From Bacillus shivajii (lineage in GTDB: Bacteria; Bacillota; Bacilli; Bacillales; Salisediminibacteriaceae), in assembly GCF_020519665.1 (NCBI RefSeq), contig NZ_CP084703.1, positions 2,542,001 to 2,606,000 of the forward strand: DNA of 64,000 nt, given 5' to 3'. Position numbers and translations under genes: made by a program. How positions within the stretch are numbered: position 1 is the first letter of the stretch; the number at the start of each line of letters is the position of its first letter. Positions 57,445 to 64,000 of this stretch are shown one piece after another. The notes under the pieces were generated by a model. That model saw nothing but the letters and a program-made list of their open reading frames with translations, was not told where the DNA came from and made no database searches.

Positions 57445-58734
57445 CTATCGTTTTAAGTTTACAAGCTCTTGAAGAATTTCATCTGATGTTGTAATCATTC
57501 TCGTGTTTGCTTGGAACCCACGTTGTGAAACAATCATTTCCGCAAACTCTTCTGATAAGTCAACGTTAGACATTTCAAGAGCTGCCCCTGTCAATGTGCC
57601 ACGACCACCATCACCAGCAAAACCGAGTTGCGGCGCTCCTGAGTTGTTAGATACTGCATATAGGTTATCTCCAGATTTTGAAAGACCACCAGGGTTATTG
57701 AAATTCGCTAGGCCAATTTGACCAAGTAAACGAACTTCGCCGTTAGAGAAAACACCGTTGATTTCACCAGTTTCGGAGATATTATAACTTTCAAGAGTAC
57801 CGTCCATGTTACCATCAACATTACTTATGTCTGCAGTTGTATTACGAGCAAACTGAGACATTCGTGAAAGATCTATATCAATTGCTAAATCATCTGACCC
57901 ATCAGTACCACCAATAACTAGTTGGTCAATGTCAACATCATTGAATGATCCATCGTTATTAAAAGATAAGTCACTTGCTAATTCAGTGAATGTATATTCA
58001 TTTTCATCTTCATCAAATAATAATGAGCCTACTTGCCATTCATTTTCACCTGTCTTTTGGAACACTAAGTCAAGGTCATGTACCCTTCCTAAAGAATCAA
58101 CGACTGAGTATGGAACCACCGTACCAGAACCTTCAATTAAATCACGAATTTCTTGTTCCGAATAATCGTTATTACCTAATGCAGTTCCAGAAACATAATC
58201 AGCATTTAAATTACCCCTAAATTGGGCATTCCCTGTTGCTTGTGGTGCCATTAAGCTACCCGCTGTGATTTCTAAATCACCAAAACCTGCTCCCTCATCA
58301 ATATTTCCATCGCCATCTACTCCGTAACCTTGAACACGCAAACCGTCAGAGTTTACTAAGTTTCCTTGTTCATCTAAGTAAAAGTTTCCGGCACGTGTGT
58401 AGTAAGACTGATCTCCATCGTTGACTACGAAGAATCCGTCACCAGAAATCCCCATATCTAAATCACGACCAGTTGTTTGAAGTGATCCTTGTGTATGAAT
58501 CGTATCAATAGAAGCTAAGCTACTACCAAGACCTACTTGTTGAGGATTTGTACCTCCTCGGTTATCTCCAGCTGTACTAGCACCAGAGAGTTGTTGACTA
58601 ACTAAATCTTTAAAAGTTGTACGACCTTTTTTAAAACCAAATGTGTTTACGTTTGAGATATTATTTCCTATAGTATCGAGCTTTGTTTGGAAGTTTCTCA
58701 TTCCACCAATCCCTGAATACATTGAACGTAGCAT
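57445..58734 (-). CDS. flgE: Flagellar hook protein FlgE
   Basis: A 429-residue hook subunit. The N-terminal rod/hook motif is SGIGGMRNFQTKLDTIGNNI and the C-terminal one is FAEMIVSQRGFQANTRMITT, which pair as a coiled coil. DMGISGDGFFVVNDG marks the D1 core. A central region of about 150 residues rich in Asp/Gly/Asn forms the outer domain. B. subtilis FlgE is shorter (about 264), so the outer domain is larger here. AAAGGGG precedes the ATG. Confidence 0.93.
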   Translation of the reverse strand: MLRSMYSGIGGMRNFQTKLDTIGNNISNVNTFGFKKGRTTFKDLVSQQLSGASTAGDNRGGTNPQQVGLGSSLASIDTIHTQGSLQTTGRDLDMGISGDGFFVVNDGDQSYYTRAGNFYLDEQGNLVNSDGLRVQGYGVDGDGNIDEGAGFGDLEITAGSLMAPQATGNAQFRGNLNADYVSGTALGNNDYSEQEIRDLIEGSGTVVPYSVVDSLGRVHDLDLVFQKTGENEWQVGSLLFDEDENEYTFTELASDLSFNNDGSFNDVDIDQLVIGGTDGSDDLAIDIDLSRMSQFARNTTADISNVDGNMDGTLESYNISETGEINGVFSNGEVRLLGQIGLANFNNPGGLSKSGDNLYAVSNNSGAPQLGFAGDGGRGTLTGAALEMSNVDLSEEFAEMIVSQRGFQANTRMITTSDEILQELVNLKR

Positions 58735-58823
58735 AATGCTTGTCCCCTTTCATAAATCTTTTTTTTATTGCTGCTTCTCTCGTTCCACAGCACCCAGCTT
58801 CCTTTCGGTCCAGCTGTTTTCTT

Positions 58824-59213
58824 CTATGAATCAATTAATATCGCACCATTAATATTTGTAAATAATTGTGAACTTGCTTCTTCACGGTCCATAGCCGTAA
58901 TAACTGTTTCATTTTTGGCACTGACTACTAGTGCTGCATCACCCGTTACAACTAAAGAATCATTTACACCCTTTTGTTTTGCTTCTTTTACTTTTGAGTG
59001 GATCTCTTCCCACATTTCTGGCTGGATGTGAATCCCTCGGTCTTGCAATCGTTTTTCTGCATGTTTACTAATTTTTAATTCAGTCCCTTTTTCAATCGAA
59101 TTATTTAACACCGACTGGAAGGAAACTGCAGGTTTTGACTGTTTCGTTGTTGGCTTTAACCCCGGCTTCGGTAACGCTTGTTGCAGGTGATGGGGCATAA
59201 TTTTATTAGCCAT
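58824..59213 (-). CDS. Flagellar operon protein (TIGR02530 type)
   Basis: A 129-residue protein found between flgD and flgE in many Firmicutes. The core KISKHAEKRLQDRGIHIQPE and ALVVSAKNETVITAMDREEA defines the family. No signal peptide or membrane segment; role unknown but strictly flagellar by context. GGAGGTG lies six bases before the ATG chosen; five more residues would need a TTG at the ribosome site. Confidence 0.85.
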   Translation of the reverse strand: MANKIMPHHLQQALPKPGLKPTTKQSKPAVSFQSVLNNSIEKGTELKISKHAEKRLQDRGIHIQPEMWEEIHSKVKEAKQKGVNDSLVVTGDAALVVSAKNETVITAMDREEASSQLFTNINGAILIDS

Positions 59214-59231
59214 AATCCTCACCTCCAAATA

Positions 59232-59693
59232 CTATTCAGTGATATTCGGTAAAGATACTGATTTAATATCTTTCGTTGAAACAGTATGTTCACCATTAAT
59301 AATTAAGTTGGCTTTTCCATCCTTAAAAACCACTGATGTTACAATTCCATCGATAAGCTCTTTCCGTTTGCTCCCATCTTCCATTTGCACGTCATGTTCC
59401 CATTCAACGTTCTTACCGATTAGTTCGCTATGAGAAACAAATTGGTCATGTTGTTGTTGGTTAACAAGCTTTTGCATCGCTTCACTCATGTTCGTCATTT
59501 GTTCTAATGAAGAAAATTGCGCCATTTGAGCGATGAACTCCTTATCTTCCATTGGATTCATAGGATCTTGGTTTTGAAGTTGTGTCATCAGAATTTTTAA
59601 AAATGCGTCTTTATCTAAATCAGCATTTCCACTTGCTTGTTTTCTCTTTTGGTAATCTTGTAAGTATAAACTATCCGTAATTGTATTAGGCAT
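59232..59693 (-). CDS. flgD: Hook assembly scaffold FlgD
   Basis: A 153-residue hook cap protein. The conserved N-terminal region is DKDAFLKILMTQLQNQDPMN and MAQFSSLEQMTNM. It is shorter than the enterobacterial protein and close to the Bacillus one. The ATG reading MPNTITDS is chosen with AAGGTG six bases upstream; an earlier ATG is two bases from that site. Confidence 0.92.
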   Translation of the reverse strand: MPNTITDSLYLQDYQKRKQASGNADLDKDAFLKILMTQLQNQDPMNPMEDKEFIAQMAQFSSLEQMTNMSEAMQKLVNQQQHDQFVSHSELIGKNVEWEHDVQMEDGSKRKELIDGIVTSVVFKDGKANLIINGEHTVSTKDIKSVSLPNITE

Positions 59694-59703
59694 CGTCATC
59701 ACC

Positions 59704-60960
59704 TTAAACTTCCATATTTATCGTTTCTTCTAAAAAGTCGGCAAAGCTTTCTTCTTCAGACGGCTCATCCTTATTTTGGTCATCTTTTGAAGGTTCCTCA
59801 TGATTTGCAGACTCATCATTCGTTTGATCTTTTAACGAATTTTGTTGAGAGCTCTGCTGTTGCGTTACTTCTATACGATCTACTTGAATTTGCTGTGTTT
59901 GAAAAGCATTTCGTAAATGTTGTAACTGACCTTCTATTAGATCCCTAGCAACGGCAGTCGTTGTCATCATTTTTGCAACAAGAACACCATTAATTTGCTG
60001 GATGGTAATATCTAACCTGCCAAGAGATTGCGGGTGCAATTGAATGTTAAGTTGTTGAATACCATTTCCTAAGTTTTGAAACTGGCTACGTGCTAAAATG
60101 TTTTGAAATTGACGTAAAAACTGCTGTTCAGAAGGGCGATCTGCTTGTTGTTCACCTGCATGAACGACAAATTGCTGTAACCTGGACATGTGATTATTTG
60201 ACATATCTAAGTTCATTGACAATCCTGCTACTGGCTTTGTAGAATCACGTTGTGCTAAATGTTGCTGATAGGCTTGTTCTGCGATTCTTTTTTCATTCAT
60301 TTGTTGAGTTAATCTTCTTAACCATTCTTCTGCTCCACCATTACGTTGTTGTACCGATTGATCCCCTTTTAAAAACTTCTCAAGGTTATTTGCAAGCTTC
60401 TCAGTCATCTCACGTACTGACGAAAAATTATTTTCTGATTGCATTATTGGAAAAACTGTACTAAGCATTTGTCTTACGTTTTGGATCTGGTCTTGTTTAA
60501 AACTCAAGCCACTTTCTTTTTCGTGATAATTCAGTGCCATTAACAGTGCTACTATGTGTAATGGATCATCAGTAAGATTTTCTGCTTCAATTAACTCTTC
60601 AATAGGGATTTCACTTTGAAAAAGTTCTTCTATAGCCAGTTGAACGTCTTTTGGAAATAGATCTAGTAATTGTTGACTCTCATCTAACTGAAGCATAATT
60701 TCCTTTAAATACCCTTCTTCAAAAGGTATCTCTGTAATTAGCTCCCCTAGCAGATCAACTATTGCTTGTGGATCAATAATCTCACCACCGAATTCACTAA
60801 GTAATTCCTGCAATGATTCTTTCCCACTTTGATCATTTAATATCTCCTTAAGTGAATGCAAGAAACCCTTTCCTTGTGACTCGCTTTTATTTACATTTGA
60901 TTTCGTTGGTGAACTATTAAGTTGCTGCATAGCGGGCGTTAACCCTAACATTTCGTTCAT
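59704..60960 (-). CDS. fliK: Flagellar hook-length control protein FliK
   Basis: A 418-residue exported ruler that sets hook length and triggers the FlhB switch. The Gln-rich body is variable. The C-terminal domain has the conserved LNIQLHPQSLGRLDITI and the helix EGQLQHLRNAFQTQQIQVDRIEV. The tail is acidic. GAAAGGGGGTG lies five bases before the ATG reading MNEMLGL. Confidence 0.9.
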   Translation of the reverse strand: MNEMLGLTPAMQQLNSSPTKSNVNKSESQGKGFLHSLKEILNDQSGKESLQELLSEFGGEIIDPQAIVDLLGELITEIPFEEGYLKEIMLQLDESQQLLDLFPKDVQLAIEELFQSEIPIEELIEAENLTDDPLHIVALLMALNYHEKESGLSFKQDQIQNVRQMLSTVFPIMQSENNFSSVREMTEKLANNLEKFLKGDQSVQQRNGGAEEWLRRLTQQMNEKRIAEQAYQQHLAQRDSTKPVAGLSMNLDMSNNHMSRLQQFVVHAGEQQADRPSEQQFLRQFQNILARSQFQNLGNGIQQLNIQLHPQSLGRLDITIQQINGVLVAKMMTTTAVARDLIEGQLQHLRNAFQTQQIQVDRIEVTQQQSSQQNSLKDQTNDESANHEEPSKDDQNKDEPSEEESFADFLEETINMEV

Positions 60961-60989
60961 TTTTTCACCCCCTTTCAAGCTAGTAACTA

Positions 60990-61544
60990 TTAGTTAGAAA
61001 GATCACTAATGATTTCTGCCGCTCTTTCTGCATCCATTCGGCTTAAAATTTGTGATCTAGTGTCCACACTCATTAATCGTAAATACATTACTGCTTCTTC
61101 ATCTGATAATTCACTGATTATATTAGCAGCTCGAGATGCTGTCATATTTTCGATCGTTTGAACAACATCATTCACACCGGTTCGCTCATTTGGAGATTCT
61201 TCTTCACTTTCTTCAATTTGGATAAGTGATTCAATTTCTAATTGTAATTGGTTGATCTCCTCATCTTTCATCGACAGTTCATACTCTAATTGTTCAATCT
61301 GAGTGAGATAATTTTCATTTTCATGTTCAAGTTGTACAAATCTTTCTTCCATGGATGATTCATCTTCATCTTCTACTTCACTATCTATAAAAGGCAATGC
61401 AGAAAAAGCCTGCTGTACATTCTCACTTACATTAATGCCCATATAATAGAGTAAGACTAACGCTAAAATGATAGCAAAAATTGCTGGGATAAAAACGACC
61501 ATAAAGAACATTTGAAGTTTGTTTGTTTTTTTGTTTTCGCTCAT
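60990..61544 (-). CDS. ylxF: YlxF/MotE-type membrane coiled-coil protein
   Basis: A 184-residue protein with one membrane helix (FFMVVFIPAIFAIILALVLLYY), a long coiled coil (about 65-110) and a C-terminal MgtE_N-like domain (ASRAANIISELSDEEAVMYL). This layout matches MotE-like flagellar proteins. AAGGTGA precedes the ATG. Confidence 0.85.
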   Translation of the reverse strand: MSENKKTNKLQMFFMVVFIPAIFAIILALVLLYYMGINVSENVQQAFSALPFIDSEVEDEDESSMEERFVQLEHENENYLTQIEQLEYELSMKDEEINQLQLEIESLIQIEESEEESPNERTGVNDVVQTIENMTASRAANIISELSDEEAVMYLRLMSVDTRSQILSRMDAERAAEIISDLSN

Positions 61545-61551
61545 TTGTTGT

Positions 61552-61998
61552 TCACCTTATTTCATGCTTCAAAAACTGTTGAACAGAAATCTCATCAAGG
61601 AATTTACTCTCTTTTTCTTTTTCTAGCTGTATATACCGTTGATGTTTTCGCTCTTTCATTTTTTCATATTTTTTCACATCTATTGATTTGAACATTAAGA
61701 ATTGCTCTTGATCATTCATTCGACTTCTTGCTCTTTGTGTTTCTAGCTGAAGTTTATCAATCTCTTTTTGCAAGTGAGAAATTGTTTGCTGTGTTTGTTG
61801 GATAGCAGAGATCGAAGTACCTGATTGAATTTTTTCATTATAAAAAGCTTCTAAGTCCTCTTTTTTTTTCAGCAAATGATAAAGGTCAGTTGCAACATCT
61901 TCGAATTGTTTCATCGCTTCACTATACTTTGATTCTGCTTCTGACTTTTCATGTTCTTTCACTTCTAACACTTTTTGTAGTCCGAATTGAAAACTCAA
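61552..61998 (-). CDS. fliJ: Flagellar export chaperone FliJ
   Basis: A 148-residue protein that is almost wholly coiled coil (EHEKSEAESKYSEAMKQFED, LQKEIDKLQLETQRARSRMN). It couples the FliI ATPase to the export gate. The start is TTG overlapping the fliI stop as TTGA, with AGAGGTGG seven bases upstream. Confidence 0.9.
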   Translation of the reverse strand: MSFQFGLQKVLEVKEHEKSEAESKYSEAMKQFEDVATDLYHLLKKKEDLEAFYNEKIQSGTSISAIQQTQQTISHLQKEIDKLQLETQRARSRMNDQEQFLMFKSIDVKKYEKMKERKHQRYIQLEKEKESKFLDEISVQQFLKHEIR

Positions 61999-63317
61999 GA
62001 TGTTCCACCTCTTCCAAATTCATTTACTAACTTAGCTACTGATTCATCAAATGTAATATGTTCATCTGTACCTTGCTTAATATAATCAATAATTTTTGGG
62101 TGTACTTTTATCGCTGTGTCAACTTCTTTATTTGTTCCTCTTTTATATGCCCCAATACTAATTAAATCTTCCGAATCAGTATAAACGGCCAGCATATGTC
62201 TTAAATAATCAGCTGAAGATCGATGGTTTTTCGAAACAATATCGTTCATAATTCGACTGATACTTGTTAAAACATTGATAGCAGGGAATTGACCTTTGTT
62301 TGCTAACTTTCGATCAAGTACTAAGTGGCCATCCAAAATTCCTCGAACTGCATCGGCAATTGGTTCTGATAAATCGTCACCATCAACTAACACTGTATAA
62401 AAAGCGGTGATTGATCCGTGCTCATTCGTTCCACTACGTTCTAATAGACGTGGGAGTATCGCAAATACAGATGGAGTATACCCTTTTGTCGTTGGCGGTT
62501 CTCCTACTGCTAAACCAATTTCACGTTGGGCCATCGCCACTCTAGTCACCGAGTCCATCATAAGTGTGACGTTTTTACCTTGGTCACGATAATATTCAGC
62601 AATTGCGGTTGCTGTCATAGCCCCTTTAATTCGCATTAAAGCCGGTTGGTCGGATGTTGCCACAACCACGATCGTATTTTTCATCCCTTCAGGGCCTAGG
62701 TCTCGTTCGATAAAGTCACGAACTTCTCTTCCTCTTTCACCAATTAATGCGATAACATTCAAATCAGCTTCAGAATTCTTTGAGATCATCGCCATAAGCG
62801 TACTTTTTCCAACTCCACTTCCAGCAAATATTCCAACCCTTTGACCTTTACCAACCGTGAATAAACCATCAATCGCTCTAACACCTAAACTTAATGGATC
62901 ACTGATACGTGGACGATTTAATGGGTTTGGTGGTTGGTTATCTGTCGGATATGAAAACGTATGGTTGTCAAAACTTGTACCATCAAACGGTCTTCCAAGT
63001 CCGTCTAGAACTTTCCCAATTAAACTAGAACCCACTTGAATTTCTAATGGTTTATATGTTGCCTCTACTAATGAGCCTGGTGCAATTTCTTGAATATGAT
63101 CAAAAGGCATTAGTAATACATTTTCCCCACGGAATCCAACAACTTCAACTTTTATCTTTCGCTGAGGGTGACCACCTACTAGTATGTGACAAATATCTCC
63201 TACAGAAGCTTGGGGTCCTTTCGATTCAATCATTAAACCTACTACTTGAGAGACCTTCCCATAATGCTTATACGTATTGATTTCATTAATGTGTGGTATT
63301 AGATCACGAATGTTCAT
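61995..63317 (-). CDS. fliI: Flagellar export ATPase FliI
   Basis: A 440-residue F1-beta-like ATPase that drives type III export. Walker A GIFAGSGVGKSTLM, the GERGREVRDFIERDLG motif and Walker B VTLMMDSVTRVAMA. The N-terminal beta barrel (VSQVVGLMIESKGPQASVGD) is intact. It overlaps fliH by 14 bases. Confidence 0.97.
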   Translation of the reverse strand: MNIRDLIPHINEINTYKHYGKVSQVVGLMIESKGPQASVGDICHILVGGHPQRKIKVEVVGFRGENVLLMPFDHIQEIAPGSLVEATYKPLEIQVGSSLIGKVLDGLGRPFDGTSFDNHTFSYPTDNQPPNPLNRPRISDPLSLGVRAIDGLFTVGKGQRVGIFAGSGVGKSTLMAMISKNSEADLNVIALIGERGREVRDFIERDLGPEGMKNTIVVVATSDQPALMRIKGAMTATAIAEYYRDQGKNVTLMMDSVTRVAMAQREIGLAVGEPPTTKGYTPSVFAILPRLLERSGTNEHGSITAFYTVLVDGDDLSEPIADAVRGILDGHLVLDRKLANKGQFPAINVLTSISRIMNDIVSKNHRSSADYLRHMLAVYTDSEDLISIGAYKRGTNKEVDTAIKVHPKIIDYIKQGTDEHITFDESVAKLVNEFGRGGTS

Positions 63318-64000
63318 GTTGATCTCCTGATTTTAATAATTCATGAAGAGCAGTTTTCATTTCCGTTAATTGACTATCAATAGATGCATCGATCTTTCCG
63401 AAAGGTGTTTCAATAATACAGCTGTCTTCGTTAATCGATGCATCAGGGTAAATATAGAGTTGCCTAGTATTTAAAGCAATTTCCTTAATCTCTCGCTTGT
63501 TCTTTAAAGTTCGTTCATAACAGTTTGGCGGAACGTAAATTTTCACTTCTTCTTGTTCACGAACTTCTGTAACAGCTTCTTTTACAAGCTGAAGAAAAGC
63601 ATCAGGATCTTCATCAATAGTTTTCCCTATGATTTTTTCTGCAATATTTAAGGAAAGATCTAACATATCACTCTGGCTATCGCCGATTTTGGAGATATAG
63701 TCTTGCTTTGCTTGATCAATTATTTTTTGTGCTTCAACGATTTTTTGATCATAAGCTTGCTTTCCTTTAATTAATCCTGCTTCATATCCTTCTTTTTCTC
63801 CAGCTTGTTTTGCTTTTTCAAAACGTACTTCCGCTTCTTTTGCAATGTTATTTTCATATTCAGCAATTTCTTTTTTCTTTGCATCAATTTCAAGCTGCGC
63901 TTCTTCTATTAATTCCTCAGCTTGTTGTTTAGCTTCTAATAATATATTTTCACGTTCGACTTCATTTTGTTTCCCTGAATATTGTTGTTCGGCTTGTTCA
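63304..64000 (-). CDS. fliH: Flagellar assembly protein FliH (5' end outside window)
   Basis: About 231 codons are visible; the frame runs open through the window edge, so the start is missing. The visible N-terminal part is a long charged coiled coil (EQAEQQYSGKQNEVEREN, then KKKEIAEYENNIA). The C-terminal globular domain binds FliI (LDLSLNIAEKIIGKTIDEDP, EVKIYVPPNCYERTL). FliH regulates FliI and links it to the export gate. Confidence 0.92.
   Translation of the reverse strand, partial: EQAEQQYSGKQNEVERENILLEAKQQAEELIEEAQLEIDAKKKEIAEYENNIAKEAEVRFEKAKQAGEKEGYEAGLIKGKQAYDQKIVEAQKIIDQAKQDYISKIGDSQSDMLDLSLNIAEKIIGKTIDEDPDAFLQLVKEAVTEVREQEEVKIYVPPNCYERTLKNKREIKEIALNTRQLYIYPDASINEDSCIIETPFGKIDASIDSQLTEMKTALHELLKSGDQHEHS

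Noticed and set aside
63304-63666. A 120-residue stand-alone fliH
   Set aside because: The internal Met is not the start: the same frame stays open to the window edge with a FliH-like coiled coil, so the gene is simply cut by the window.

Overview
The window is a 64-kb chromosomal segment from a low-GC, endospore-forming, flagellated Firmicute of the family Bacillaceae. The evidence is the gene order, which closely follows the Bacillus subtilis fla/che-to-spoIIIE region, together with sporulation genes (spoIIIE, spoVFA/spoVFB, ylxY), a PolC-type replicase and a FliY/CheC/CheD-type chemotaxis system. Every gene I can support lies on the minus strand, so the biological reading direction runs from 64000 down to 1. 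There are no rRNA or tRNA genes, no CRISPR array, no prophage and no intact insertion sequence.

Read in the direction of transcription: (1) 64000-37690 is the distal part of the fla/che operon: fliH (cut by the window edge), fliI, fliJ, ylxF, fliK, flgD, a flagellar operon protein, flgE, swrD, fliL, fliM, fliY, cheY, fliO/fliZ, fliP, fliQ, fliR, flhB, flhA, flhF, flhG, cheB, cheA, cheW, cheC, cheD, an unnamed membrane protein, sigD, a FapA/DUF342 protein, an unnamed 106-residue protein and a SwrB-like protein. Genes are tightly packed, often overlapping by 1 or 4 bases. (2) 37675-34325 carries rpsB-tsf (own promoter) and pyrH-frr. (3) 34226-23139 holds envelope, isoprenoid, proteolysis and replication genes: uppS, cdsA, dxr, rseP, proS, polC. 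(4) 23013-12977 is the translation and RNA cluster: rimP, nusA, ylxR, ylxQ, infB, ylxP, rbfA, then truB-ribF, rpsO and pnp. (5) 12770-389 is the sporulation and diaminopimelate section: ylxY, mlpA, ymxH, spoVFA-spoVFB (dipicolinate synthase), asd-dapG-dapA (which makes its substrate), tepA, ylzJ, spoIIIE and the GntR regulator ymfC.

How they work together: the fla/che genes build the export gate, rod/hook and switch, couple them to chemoreceptor signalling, and make the sigma factor for late flagellar genes. Asd, DapG and DapA supply dihydrodipicolinate, which SpoVFA/SpoVFB convert to spore dipicolinate in the mother cell under a good sigma-K-like promoter. SpoIIIE pumps the chromosome into the forespore.

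I did not find a new defence, secretion or metabolic system. The unexplained material lies in the spacers. Short palindromes with a near-constant GTCCT loop and changing but still complementary stems occur in two spacers 30 kb apart. There is also a 57-bp tandem repeat between rseP and proS, a 23-bp word shared between two distant spacers, and a ~124-bp element with inverted ends next to swrB. Two small unnamed proteins flank sigD. As I recall the B. subtilis order, its rnjB (RNase J2) gene is missing between dapA and tepA; a long inverted repeat sits there instead. Start codons were moved from the longest reading frame where a Shine-Dalgarno sequence and family alignment (from memory) agreed; several genes start with GTG or TTG.
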